The notes beneath the pieces are model-generated. The model searched no databases, was not told the DNA's origin, and was given only the letters and a program-made list of their open reading frames with translations. A program made the position numbers and the translations under genes. Shown piece by piece: positions 33,131-45,496 of a stretch of 64,000 nt of DNA (position 1 is the first letter of the stretch; the number at the start of each line of letters is the position of its first letter). The DNA is from Metallyticus violacea. Its lineage: Eukaryota; Arthropoda; Insecta; Mantodea; Metallyticidae. The stretch lies in the NCBI GenBank assembly GCA_030762175.1, contig CM060834.1, forward strand, positions 28,333,501 through 28,397,500, given 5' to 3'.

Positions 33131-33420
33131 TACAGTCTGCGCAGTCTGAGGGATATGTAGGAGGATGAATTAGAGATGATAAAAATAACAAATGAAATAA
33201 TAACATCATATTTGAATTTTTGTTTTCAATTAACGAAATGATAGATGGAAATAAAATCAGATGGAAAGATCATATTAATAGAATGGCAGAGTATAGGTTG
33301 CCAAAGAAGATAATGAATGATAAATCAATTGGGAGTTGAGATTTGGGTAGATCCCGTAAAAAGTGGCTTGACGATAGGGACCGGTACAGGTGACATCACC
33401 TAATCGTTGAAAGAAATAGA
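33131..33420 (+). pseudogene. LINE ORF2 C-terminal fragment (downstream half)
   Basis: Continues the LINE from 31590-31875 after the mariner: GNKIRWKDHINRMAEYRLPK (about 33250-33309), then DLGRSRKKWLDD (about 33341-33376), the closing GRPRKRW-type motif with one stop before it. No GAA tail is present, unlike the other LINE copies, so this may be a related but distinct family or a truncated end. Confidence 0.82.
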
Positions 33421-36400
33421 AGATGTTATTTTGTTTAGTACATAATGCTCTTATATGTGAAATGTGTTTACGAAACAGACAGATCTTTTTCACTTATCGT
33501 ATGTTTTTAGAAAGACACCTTCAGACTACTTAAATGAGAGTTATATAACTCGTTTTGAATAGAAGGATCTCAATATTTCATTATATATATGAAATATTGA
33601 GATATATATATGTATGTATGTATATTCTAATATCAGAAGCTATTTGAGTTGCTCAATTCCAAAAATTGCTAACTCCAAAATGAAATTTTAATGCCATCTT
33701 GTTCCACATTTTTTCTCTTACAAGAAGATATACCTAATCTCACTAATCCTGTGTCAAAATAGGCATGTAAAAATCGCCACTGGAATGAAACTGTCCAAAT
33801 CCATAGTCTCAACTACTCTGGACTTTGGAGTAATGGAAAGACATGAAGATGAATTTATGGAAAATTACGCTTTCGTTGCTAAAAGTGATTTTGTTATATA
33901 AACACAAATTATGTAAAACACAAGCTCATAAAAATATATATGCAAAACTTTTATGTTGGTACTATCCTTCATTATTGTTAATTATTATTTTACATGCATG
34001 CTTTCTACTAATATGTCCAAAAGGTATAATCTACAACAAAACTATTTAAATTAGAGTAAACTTTTGCAAAACGCATCACATTCTCATTTCCGTTCCAAAA
34101 TAGTTCAGCTACATTTTTATACTTTTTTTTATCTCAGTTTGCTTTAAATATTTATTTAAATTGCTTATGAAAAGACAATCGCATGCTCCTCTGAAAGTAC
34201 TAACACAAAAACTGTAACTGAAGAGTTCATGTTTTAAGTACAGTAGTTTTTTGCACTTTCTGAAAATGGCATGCTTTGTAAGTTGATGAGTTTTGGATTC
34301 AATTAATCTTCAGAACATCTCAAACTACCTTTCAGTAATCTTCAAGACTGAGGAAAAGAAAATGAGGTCATTTTTTAACCAAGTGAAGTAACTCAAGTGG
34401 TTGGATTTCGCTCTCTTTGCATGTGCAACTTTGAGTTTCAACTTCCCTAAACCTCTACAACTTTGGCGACCGTGTGTACAGATGCAAAGGGATGAGGGAG
34501 GTATTATGGGTATTATAATCCCCTTCAGTTGTAGTAACAACTTTAGTTAAACTCATGTTAATCATCACTTTGCTCTCGGGGCGGTTCTGTGTGTATTTCT
34601 GGTGGAAAGGAATTTAACTTGTATCCATTTCATAGATTTGCATATAACTTGCACTGGATATCATAGGGAAGTACATTTTAAATACTATGCATTTTACAAC
34701 TTGTAGTCAAAAAAATGAATACGCATATGTAGCTAACGGTAGGTGTATCCTAGGGTTACTTTGAACAAGAGAATCTAAAACCGAATCTTTTTCTTTAAAC
34801 CGTTTGTTCTAATTCTAGATGCATTGCCTGTTGGGAGTTCAGCGTATGGCTACATTGTATCTCACCAAAAGGTTTTCTCAATTTTGTGTAGTTTTATTGT
34901 GTTTCCACAAGGTTTGAGCAGTAAAAACACGTTATAGTACCGTGTCATCGACAAATTTCTTCACACCCGGTTAGTGTACACCGCACAGGAGAAAGTTGGT
35001 ATGCATACATTTCTCGCATTCCTTTTTTAAAAACAGCCCGCCGTAAAGGTTAAAGCGTTTGCTTGTCTTGGGTTTGTATGAACAGAATAGCCATACGCCT
35101 AGCGTTCAACCGAATTCGCCACCCCAGTGTAATCTTAGCTGCTCAAGAGATGCGGAACAACTTTTCGATGGCCATTATACAGTGAGAGCCGTTTAAAACT
35201 CCCGCTATATCAACCAATGGGCGGTTAGACTACACGTTGCAGCCGGTATGATCTTGCATAGACTCACAGCAATTAAGGGCTTCGTTATTTTAAAACATAA
35301 TTACAACATATTATATAATTAATTTGGTACTCAGCATCCTTACAGTACTTCCTGGAAATGTTTCCCATTTTCCCTGACACATAATCATGTGTCCTTACGA
35401 AATTATCATTGACACGCATCTATTTCCCGTCACTAATGAATCTAACTTCGTTTCGAATGTTTGTTTTAAGTCTCTCTAGTGTGTGATATTGCATTTTTCA
35501 AGTCCTCCAAAGATAAAAATCACAAACTTTAAAATCTGAGGAAACAGGAGTTCATAAATTAGGGCCAATCTTTTGGGACCAAATATACTGCGCAATTCCG
35601 TCATGGATTGATGAGCAGTCTTCATTATTTTTCAGTCAGTCACAAAACATCACATAAAACTTCTGTATTAGCCTTAATAAATGTTTTCGTATTGGATTCG
35701 AACAGCCTGGAAATTTACCCATAAACACCTGCTACACGATTTTCTGTAGCTAGTCTAAACTTTGAAAATGAATATAAGACAACGCAGTGAATATCTCATT
35801 GCAATTTTTTTAATCTCGCTGCACAACACAACTTCCCGACTCTGTCGAAATCCCGCTCGCAATTGACTGAAAGAGAGGATGCCACCGCGCATGCCGCGTG
35901 GGGAGTCTCAACAATTGGAGAGTGGTAGGTCTTGCTGATTGACTGATCTAAGTTGCGGGATTTTTAAATTGTTCTGTATTTGCAATACTTCATAAAGTAC
36001 GAGTATTACATTTATTTTCAACTCGCAACAATAAAAGCATAAGGCACGTTTCGTTTAAAAAAAACTGGAATTGTGTTGCCTTATCTGACACATGCACCAA
36101 AGTGGTTCAGAAAGAGGTTTCTTTGTTTTGTGATCTTTCTTTTGTTTTGAGCACTTTTTATATCGTTTCACAACCGTCAATATCCCTCTGTCGCCTGTGA
36201 TTTGAGCCACCATTCAACCTCTCAACTTCTCATTATCGTGAACTACTGCCATTATCATGAACTAAGTTATTTTCTTAAGTTAAGGTGAAAGGATGAAAAC
36301 AATTTCTATTTAAAGTATTGCAGCAGATCCTGAGTGTGTAAAGCAGTCAGCAGTTGGCCAAGGACAGGTCCAGCACGCCGCTATATTTCAGTAATTCAAT

Positions 36401-36484
36401 TATGTGCCTTGCAAAAAGTGGCTGTGCACTTTCTTGTTTGTAAGGTGGTGTCTAATTTTTGCTCTTGCATTGGGAGGTAATTAA
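33421..36484. other. No supported gene; small perfect palindrome at 33569-33601
   Basis: Mostly AT-rich with a GC-richer stretch around 35040-35260 in which nothing is recognised. The palindrome CTCAATATTTCAT...ATGAAATATTGAG has 13-bp arms and a 7-nt loop. Confidence 0.45.
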
Positions 36485-36708
36485 TGACTAACAAAATTAT
36501 TTTAACACTTGTAGCTGTACCTTCAAAAAATTCCGTCACGCAGGAGCTGCGTAAACTAACCGAATTCCTCAGCAAGATGAATAACTTTCAATACAAATTA
36601 TACCATATTAATTAATGAAATGAATTAAGTTATGGCATTACTGTGTGGTATTAGGGAAACAAAATTATATTTCTTGCAATCTACAAGTTTCACAAAAGAG
36701 ATATACCA

Positions 36709-36748
<40 letters not shown>

Positions 36749-37650
36749 GTTGTTGTTGTTGTTGAGATTAAACCACAAAAATTGATGGTATGCTATTAAT
36801 TAAATGAAATATATTACCAGTGATATACTGTGTAAATATTTTAAACATTTTTAAATTTAACCATGTATATGAACTGAGAACTTAATATCATCTGTACATT
36901 CAATAAAATAGAGAAAAATAACAGAAAATTTCCAGTTACATTGTGTCTGTAAGATGATGATCATAAGTTTTAATAAAACAAAAACATGTTCCTATTTAAA
37001 AGCAATTACAATTTACTAAACTAATAAACACAATCAACAATATACAAATGAACGTTTCATCTATTTTCATTGGCTTTGAAATTGAATATAAATGCTCTTG
37101 TAGTAAAAACATGCAACGCATACTGTTACTGAATGTTATTACAGAGCTCTCTTATATACAAATATATTTATCGCATATATTACATTAATATTTCATATTT
37201 TCTATCTTCACTACGATATTCTATTAAATATAAAACATGTGTATACAGTTTATATGCTGAATTAATTTATCCTTTTATTTTGAAATGATATAGAGAAAAT
37301 AAAATTCTAGAGCGCTTTTTAAGTTTCGGTTTTCGGGAATACCCCTACTCCTAATCACTCGATTTCCCCGATTTTCAGAAAATATTTTTCTTATTTTATT
37401 TAAAGTCTATATAGGGAGTTTCGTTGCGAAAAAAGAAATATTTGTTGTGCTAGAGCGATTTTTAAATTTTGGGTTTCAGGTAAACCCTCCCCTCCTTATA
37501 GTCTAATTTCGCCGATTTTCAGAAAATATTTACTTTAATTTATTTTAATAGCATATATCGAGTTTCATTGAGAAAAAACAAAAATTTCAGCAGATAGAGC
37601 CGAGTTTTGCTGAGAAAAACAAAAATTGCGACCGCTAGAGCGTTAACGTA
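36485..37650 (+). repeat. Dispersed repeat family R1.2, copy 2, with about 143-bp tandem units
   Basis: Aligns with 4205-5440 in the same orientation from CGTCACGC (36534; compare CATCACGC at 4273) onward. Tandem units start at TAGAGCG near 37308, 37451 and 37595, giving periods of 143-144 bp, and a short last unit at 37636. Each unit runs through a segment with CCGATTTTCAGAAAATATT and GAGTTTCGTTGAGAAAAAA. It ends GACCGCTAGAGCGTTAACGT. No open reading frame is shared with copy 1. Confidence 0.82.
36712..36764. repeat. (ATT)n(GTT)n microsatellite inside R1.2 copy 2
   Basis: Same position in the repeat as the (GAT)n run at 4471-4489. Confidence 0.95.
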
Positions 37651-39171
37651 CATAGTCACACTACATATTGACTATCCGAAATTCACTAAAAGTAAGGATC
37701 TACGCGGGGGTTTTCAGATGACAGCTATAATTTCTTTGTGTTTCTGATGTAATGCCACACAATAAGCGCAGTATTTCCTCTAATTTAGTAGCCAATGTGT
37801 CAAAGTAAGGCCGATCCCGTTTCCTGTGGCCTATTATGTTGATATTCTCTTATTTTGACTTGATCTTCATGCTATTTCGCTTTTCACGTTTAGTACTTAC
37901 ATTCTGTCGTTTGAATTTCGTATTTGGCATTTATCCCATGTTGCTCATTGAACACTGCCTATAATTTCTCCTGAATTCCCCCAGTATTTAAAACACGCTA
38001 TCTACACTTCCAACCGTGCCATTTTTCTGAGTTTCTGTGAGCTAACCCCTATGGGATCCCCATGATGGGGCGCTAAAATGTTGCCCATCATGAAGGCTCA
38101 TTCTTACGGAAAGTCCAGAAAAAGTAATAATTTAATTATATTGATCCCGTTAAGAGATTTTAGCTTGTAACACTTTAAATGAGACAACGTGGGGACAAAC
38201 ATAGCATTTGATTCAAGTCACAAGAGTATTTGGAGAACCTGACATATTATGTAATTATTTCCTAGTTATGCCTCAAAAAGTTTGTAAACGAGTAAAAAAT
38301 AATGCGATATGTTCTGCTATTTGTAGTGTATAAAAGGCAATTATCTCATGCGATGTTTATGGTGTGCTAAAAGTATTGAGGGGGGGGGGAGAAGAGGAAA
38401 GCAAACAACAAACAATTTTTTCGTGCGTGCTGCTTGTCTTCTCTTTTTCTGATGTATGCACTCTTGTATTGTTTCCTTTTTTGATAGCCTTCTGAATTTC
38501 CTTATAAATAAAATATTGCTTTGGTGTTGTACAGAATACTTAAAATTTGACTATATTTTAAGCGTCGCATATATCCTTCTTTCATTAAGCATTTATCTTA
38601 TTTCTGTCCAAATTCTTGTATTTTGCGTATTTTGAAAAAGATTAGGTACTAGAAAATTCAAGTTTTTTCATCTTTCGATTTCGAATTCTAAGAGAAAATA
38701 AAGTTCTAGAAGATTCCGCTAGATGGCACTCTGAAAACCAAATAAGAGTCGTCACAAGCTGATAATGGTGGTACCACAGAAATTTCAACAGTCGCCATTC
38801 CTTTGTTAAGGAATGCTTCTATTGGTTGTCAATAGAGTTAAAGTATTTCGCTAACTTCTTGTACACTTCTGAATGACTCGTAATTCTATTATTATGTACA
38901 TAAATGAAGTACGGATGCTTTAGGAAGACACAGGTGTCCACACTGACTTTCTCCGAATATTACGGTCTCTGTGCAGGTTCATCCGTTGTTTTCATACGAG
39001 AAAAAGAGCATTTTGCTTATTGAAATGGACATTCAATAGCACATTGCATTATTCAGACCACCACCAGTTTAGAGATACTAAGAATTTAACAGGTGCACAG
39101 GTCTGGACTTGTGTAATGAAGTCTGGACCCTTTAACTCATGTACGTATAGCATTTTCTTATGTTGTTTGAC

Positions 39172-39220
<49 letters not shown>

Positions 39221-40339
39221 GGGAAGCTTAGGAAAACTTATAAAGCATTTTGAATTTGTAAGGAAGCTACACAGAAAAATAAATCCAAATTCGTTGTCTT
39301 TTCAATCATGTTTAGACGGGTAAATAATTGAACACCCCTTTAATTTGAATTTTCTTCTTCAGTATATAAGACGTAGCCTGCCAAGGAGTAACCAATTTAA
39401 CGCAAATAAAACGGAAAGTGAGGAATGTCAAAATGACGCTTTACAAAACACTTGGCACCCGTTTACATCTATGCACTGTGCCAAATACATTGTTAATTAT
39501 TGAGACTTCACAGCTTTTACGTCTCATGCCGACAACCAAAGATCTGGATAATGAAGGAAGTGAATTAATTATTATGCAAACTAGTTCTGCGTCTAACGTT
39601 ACCTGCCATTCACCTTTTCAGAATAAGTCGTTACTCCGAAAACCTCACCCAACTTGTCGAACAGGACAAGAAGACAGGACCGTACCAGAAAAAAATTGAG
39701 TTCCATAATCAGAAAAAAAAAATATAAGAACATGGAGTGCGTAATAACCAAGTAACACCACTGCCAAAAATGTCTGCTATTCTCGCCAGTTGGTTCTCAA
39801 CTTGGGCAAAGCTACATGTTTTTACTGTCACCAACAAGATGCATGTGCGATACAAATGGCCAAATGCGTACACACTTCCCGGGAGTAGAGACTCTTTCTC
39901 CATGTCATAACAAGGAACCGACTGGGTTTATTTAGTTTACAACACTGGCAACTTGCCCACCGCAGGAGAGGAGAAACTACATCAGCTTCCCGAAACCTCT
40001 GAGGGCGCACGCACGACCACCACTATCAACCTTATAAAGGCTAGGCGTCCTCGAACAAACCGAAAACTGCATTAAAATAGTTGTCAGGGTAACAAGTTTC
40101 AACCTATCAACATATTGTCGTTCTGAAAAGTGTAAAGGCAGTCTTTTAATAACGTTATCACTAGAGAGCGGAAAAAAGATGACATTTCATATATTAAATA
40201 AACAATCTCATAGTACGCAAAACCACAATTTTCATTTAGCATGTATAGAATTTACCCGATTTGATATTTCATAATATTCCCTAACATTTTTCACATTTTG
40301 TAAATTTTAAAACTTATTTTAAGTGTTCATGTACATAAT
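37651..40339. other. No supported gene; T42 homopolymer at 39175-39216
   Basis: No coding motif. A patch at 39740-40060 is GC-richer and resembles no element recognised here. The T42 run is the longest homopolymer in the window. Confidence 0.45.
39175..39216. repeat. T42 homopolymer
   Basis: Uninterrupted T run; on the minus strand it could be the poly-A tail of a retroposed sequence, but no body was recognised. Confidence 0.97.
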
Positions 40340-40344
40340 TAAGT

Positions 40345-40396
40345 TTTTTCAACAACAACAATAATAATAATAATAATAATAATAATATTAATAATC
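40345..40396. repeat. (AAT)n microsatellite
   Basis: AAC then AAT repeats with one interruption, immediately left of the Tc-like element. Confidence 0.92.
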
Positions 40397-40411
40397 TCTC
40401 TATATATAGAA

Positions 40412-41146
40412 AGAGGGGGAGAGATAAAAATGTATACACACTTTAAGCAAAGAAAATATTATGTTAACATAACAAAACTGCATTCACACAAAGAGAAAAT
40501 GACGAGCACTAATCATCTTAGACTCTTACAGTTACAACAGTTGCTCAAAATGCCCACCATCGGCGTCGATACACTTCTGAGTACGTTGAACTACTGGTTG
40601 AGCAACGTTTGCGAAAGTGTCCTCAGCGATTGCAGCATATGCCGTTTCAATTTATTCCCAAAGTGCTGCCAGTGTAGCTGATTTTTTACGGCAGGCAACA
40701 TCCTTAACAATTCCCCATAAGTAGAAGTCCAACGGAATTAGATCCGTAGAACGTGGGGGAAACCTCTTCATCCTATTTGCCTTTGAACTTCAACAACATT
40801 CTCGGTTTTCCAATACCACTTCAAAATTGCTTTCCGTTGTTCAAACGATAACCTTGGATTCATTTTGTTGTAGCAACGTTAGCATAATGTAATATGAGTC
40901 ACATCTGTTTACAGAACATCATACAGTAATCTTGGTTTCATTTATTCACTGTTTATTTATAATAATCTTGGATTACTTTGTTCATTGATGATTTATTGTC
41001 ACGTTAGCAACGTAATCATAATGTATGAGAGTCACATCTATTTACAGAACATCATACTATACATTACTATTGTTTTTCGGTCCAACTTTGAAATATATGA
41101 AATAGATATCTACTGTTAAAGTGTGTATACATGTTTGGCACCCTCG
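40412..41146 (-). mobile_element. Internally deleted Tc-like transposon with inverted ends
   Basis: About 735 bp. Both ends carry ATGTATACACACTTTAA as an exact 17-bp inverted repeat (40430 and the reverse complement of about 41114-41132), preceded on each tip by a GAGGG-containing stretch. The minus strand encodes MNPRLSFEQRKAILKWYW (about 40864-40811), the N-terminal DUF4817-like HTH, joined after only a few residues to PPRSTDLIPLDFYLWGIVKD (about 40762-40700) and a C-terminus with CIDADGGHFEQL (about 40570-40535). The first two catalytic residues are deleted, so this is a non-autonomous derivative that kept both transposase extremities. Confidence 0.85.
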
Positions 41147-41157
41147 ATATATATACA

Positions 41158-41161
<4 letters not shown>

Positions 41162-41200
<39 letters not shown>
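41162..41200. repeat. (GA)n microsatellite
   Basis: About 19 GA units just right of the Tc-like element. Confidence 0.97.
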
Positions 41201-41202
<2 letters not shown>

Positions 41203-43198
41203 AATTATAACGGCTAGAAGTGCAGAAATAAACTTTAAAAGAACACCAAACTCCCCATTTGTAACAATATACATTATTTATTTTATTGATTAATTTTGTA
41301 CCTATACTTATAGTTTTATCTCTATTGTTCTCTATAAATTACCTTAGTTTTCATTTTAGTTAACACGCAATGTGTAGGTTGACCAATATAAAGTGTTTCA
41401 AGCTAATGTCTCTTAAATGTGTCAATATAACTATTTCGAAGCAAGTGCCCTTCATGACAGCATCATGGGCAACACATCGCGCGCCTCTCACGAATAGAAT
41501 TTTAAATGGGTCTAGGTTATAATTTTTATAAATTCTGATTGCCTGATGAAAAATAGGTAACGTTGAAAAATTATAGGTGTTTGAAATTATGAAGAAGTAT
41601 TAAAAAAAAGGAAGGGGTAATAAAACAGCTGGCAAGTACCAGTACTAAAACTACTTAAAATCTTAAAAAGCAATTTAGCAATTTTCGTTGTTTAATTTCA
41701 TGGATTCAGAAACATAGAGCGGCAAATGGGAAATAAATTTATGTTCCCTGCCTTTTAACAATGTATTTAATACATAGATACAGGATTTTGTCATACATTT
41801 TATGCAATTTCTGTGGTTCATCGTCAAACAAATTTAAAAAATACTTGAAATGCGATAAACATCTAACTTACCTCATAAAGGTCCTTGAAACCTTGCTAAT
41901 CCAGAAGCTAATCTCTATAAGAGAGAAGAAAGATTTACGTAAGAAAATCCCCTTAAAGGCAATATCACATTAGAATAAACTTCAGTTCTACATTTAAAGG
42001 CGTGGTTGAATTGCCTACAACGTTATAATGGAGTGACTACGATGATGTTAGTTTTGACCATGGTAATGGAATGTTTTTTTAATTTACGACTCGGACATGG
42101 TGAATAACAAATTGTGCTTTCGGCCTTGGGGTCGGGAGAGGGTAAGGGCATGGCCTCTGGGCCCCAAGGATAAAGTTGGCAGCGTGTGATAGGGCCCGCA
42201 TATTATTTACTTAGCGCCTTGTTTGAGAAGGACGCATAACAGTTGGCAAATATGTACTTTAGAGTAAAATAAAAATGCTACTTAGTCTTAAATCTTCGGT
42301 CAAGGAACGGCTGGAAATTAACATCATTAACAAAAATAAAAATAAAGCTCTATAAAACCCATAACGAAAAGCAAATGTTCTAGCCAAAATCTGGAATTTG
42401 CCTTACTACCGTGTATGGTGATACCCTGGAACTGTGCAAAATATCAGGCTCTCTTCGTGCTATGGTTTCTGTGTCAGCACACTCGTCATTTTTCCTGGTC
42501 TTTCAAAACATTTATTAGTACACAGTGATATAAAAATCGTTTTGCACAAAGGAAATAATTTCAATATCTTTATTGTAAATTTCTTTAGAAATTTTGTTTG
42601 AAATGGAGGTCAAAAATCGATGCACATTTCACATCGTATGAATGCCGGTTTAAAGTTGCAAAATGACCGATGATTCATATTCAAGTTGTGGGAAGACTGA
42701 TCAATTATTGAAGGTGATGAGATCATGTGGTTTCTCACCAAATATCCCAAAACGATAATCATCATGTCAGTTAAAGATCGTTTAACAGACATTTTAAAGT
42801 ACACTACGGACGTCAAACCTACAACGGTCATAAAAGACGCGTTAAACTGATGTCATATTTTCCGAGAAGGAACGAGTATGATTGTTCCTTCCAATTGAAA
42901 TGTTATAAACATTTAATGAAGCTTTCATCTGAAATTTTACCATAAGAATTGTTACGTCTCTTCTTGATTCCTGCGTACGTTTATTCTTTATATTTATACT
43001 TATGTTAATTTCATTGATTTGTTCTGTTTCTATATTATTTAATTAAATTTGCAACTAAAATCTCTAGGTAGACATAAACTAATGTACATAAATTCTAGAA
43101 TCTAGGTTTGAGTAATATAAATATAATTATTAATCCTAACTTGTAACCCAATATCGATTTCACTAGTTTTTACACTTCATTCATAATCTCAAATACTA
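41201..43198. other. No supported gene
   Basis: AT-rich with a GC-richer patch at 42110-42210. The minus-strand frame at 42610-42831 is not recognised. Confidence 0.45.
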
Positions 43199-43991
43199 GA
43201 TGTAAAAAATAAATATGTTACAAGACTTGGTGGTAGGTAGATGAGTACCATGTGTTCATATATTGTTAATAAACCGATGTACAGGAACACTTTGTTTACG
43301 TGCTAGAGCCTCCAAAACGGGAGGGGGAATGACTGTAGGTAAACAAACCATTAGACTCGCGACAAGCAATAGAGGTCGCATTATTAGTAAAGGATTGTTT
43401 ACTTCAGCTGTTACGTGATGTACAGTAGCTGGCAAAGTTGCCTTTCGAATTCCGGTGCAATGTGGTTCCAGCATGATGGCGCTTCAACACACTTCGATCA
43501 TGGGCACTTGAGTGACACGTTTGGCAACAGATGGATTGGACAAGGAGGCCCAATAGCTGGCCCTCTTGCTCACCTGCCCTGACACCATTCGATCTCTTTT
43601 TCTGGGGATACATGCAAACTCTGGTGCACGAGACTCCCGTGGAGACACAACAAGATCTTGTGACACAACTTCAAATAGCAGCTGCAGTCATCCAAGATAT
43701 GCCGGGAATCTTTCCAGAGTTCAATAGGACACAACAACAAAATGTATCGAAGTTGTGTCAGTCATATTGAGCACCTTCTGTAGTTTATTAAAATGATCTA
43801 AACTTACAGCATTTCAATTTTGTTTTACTTCTTTCCCAGCTTTTGTGATCTGTATTGTCTACGTCATTCTCCACATTTCAGAGACACTAACACGTAAACA
43901 AAGCGTTTCTGGACATGGGTTTATTAACAACTTATGATGACACGGTAGTAATCTACACAAACCCAGCCTTTTAACATATATTTTTTGCATT
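43199..43991 (+). mobile_element. Tc-like transposon, about 800 bp, with long (about 110-120 bp) inverted ends
   Basis: The left end from ATGTAAAAAATAAATATGTT and the reverse complement of the right end, ATGCAAAAAATATATGTTAA, are followed by matching GATnACTACC, TTGTTAATAAACC and CTTTGTTTACGTG blocks, so the inverted repeats extend about 110-120 bp. The interior holds only the C-terminal half of a transposase. The HTH and first catalytic residue are missing, which makes it an internal deletion derivative like the elements at 2141 and 40412. Confidence 0.85.
43455..43770 (+). pseudogene. Tc3-like transposase C-terminal half
   Basis: MWFQHDGASTHFDHGHL (about 43458-43508) is the second-Asp motif. 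After frameshifts, RWIGQGGPIAGP precedes LTPFDLFFWGYMQTLVHETP (about 43576-43635), the third-acidic-residue region and its following FFLWGY-type signature. The C-terminal helix-rich part (LQIAAAVIQDMPGIF) is intact to about 43765. A frameshift near 43530 and loss of RSPD at 43568-43578 (SCSPA) mark it inactive. Confidence 0.85.
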
Positions 43992-44257
43992 CGGTACATT
44001 ACGTGTATTAGTTACTCAATATTAATTTAAGATGTTGACAAGCTGAACGTTATGATATATGATTAAAAATTGACTTTTAAGTCAATTGGTGTTTATTAAA
44101 AATAATTAAATCATTTATAATATAATAAATCCCTATAATAAACATTAAATAAAGGTACTTGAGTTAGATTTATGAATACTGGTTTTATATTAATTATTGT
44201 TGTAATAGTTAAAATTATAATTATAATAATAAAACCAATACTTTAAATATTTGTTTA

Positions 44258-45496
44258 TACGAGGATAGGTCCATAAGTTTCCAGCTTCGCCGATAAGGAT
44301 TATCGCTTTCACAAAATCCTTATCTGGTGTCACCTTATCTATTAAGTAATTGAAGCTGTAACTTCCGCTCCGCTGTGTTCAGTTGTATAAAGAAGGGTAT
44401 GTGTAGAAGACTGTGACAAGTTCAAAATTTCGAGCTGTTATTAAGTTCTTCACAAAAGAAGGACTTGCTCCAAATGAAATTAAACACCGATTGGACAGTG
44501 TTTATGGGAAAGCAAGCCCTTTATATTCTACCAAACTTTTTCGAATGGGTCGAGACAGCATTGAAGTCGAAGAGTGTGCAGGTCGGACCTTGAAGGTGCT
44601 CACTCCTGAAAATATTGCTCTTGTGAAAGGAGAAATTACGGAAGACCGGCTGTTCAAAGTTACAGAAATAGCAGCAAGGTTGGAACTTTGTAAATCAACA
44701 GTCCTTCGAATTATTCATGAACATTTAAACATGAATAAGGTTAGTGCCTTAAATTCTTTCCTCAGTCCAAAAGCAGCAACAATCATTTGTTGTCATGCAT
44801 TTTTTGGAACTCTGCCGTGGCAACGAGAGAGAAGTTCTGCAAACCATTGTTACAGGAGATGAAACTATAGTCCTGTACAATGATCCCTTGTCCAAATGAG
44901 AATTAATGGAGTGACGTAAACCTGGCGAAGCACCCTGTAAAGGCCAAGGTCACTCAGTGAACCAAGAAGCTCATGACCACAATCTTTTGAGACTGTGAAG
45001 GAATGCTCTTCATTGACCTCAAGGAGAAGAACACCACAGTAAATGAGGAGCACTGTGTTGGCCTACAGACTACGTGCTTCCATCAAAGATAAAAGGCGAG
45101 GAAAGCTGAGTGGTGGTGTGCGCATTCTTCACGACAACGCGCCTGTGCACACAGCTCTTGTTGCAGAGAAAGCTGTGAAGAAATGTGGCCTCAAGGAAAT
45201 CGACCATCCACCCTACAGCCCAGTCTAGCTCCCAATGACCATTTCTTCTGCTCAAACTCACGAAGGACCTTCGAGGAAGGAAATTTATGTATGAGGAAGA
45301 AGTGATGGGCGCTGTTTATGTCCATTTTGCAGACAAGACTTCTGACTATTTGGGGGGGGGGGTTGAAATATTAATTCAGAGATGTGATAAGTGTATTGCA
45401 ATAAAGGGTAACTACATTGAAAAGTGAAATATAGTTTTTGTCTTTATCATACCTAGAAAACGTTTAGGCCAGAAACTTATGGACCCACCCCTCGTT
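44258..45496 (+). mobile_element. Mariner element, copy M2
   Basis: About 1240 bp, opposite orientation to M1 (31876-33130). The left end TACGAGGATAGGTCCATAAG is preceded by TA; the reverse complement of the right end contains CGAGGGGTGGGTCCATAAGT. Inverted repeats are about 28 bp, the right tip being slightly decayed. Nucleotide similarity to M1 is obvious throughout. Confidence 0.9.
44413..45427 (+). pseudogene. Mariner transposase of element M2, inactive
   Basis: The first 149 codons are open from MTSSKFRAVIKFFTKEGLAP at 44413: two HTH modules with the linker GRTLKVLTPENIALVKGEI and ARLELCKSTVLRIIHEHLN. After a frameshift near 44795 the first-Asp motif TGDETIVLYNDPL follows (about 44850-44890). 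HDNAPVHTALVAEKAVKKCG (about 45130-45190) has the second Asp, and DHPPYSPV then LAPNDHFF (about 45202-45245) the third, in different frames. The C-terminus DKCIAIKGNYIEK ends at a stop near 45427. All three catalytic Asp codons survive, but frameshifts break the gene. Intact length would be near the family's 345 residues. Confidence 0.9.
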
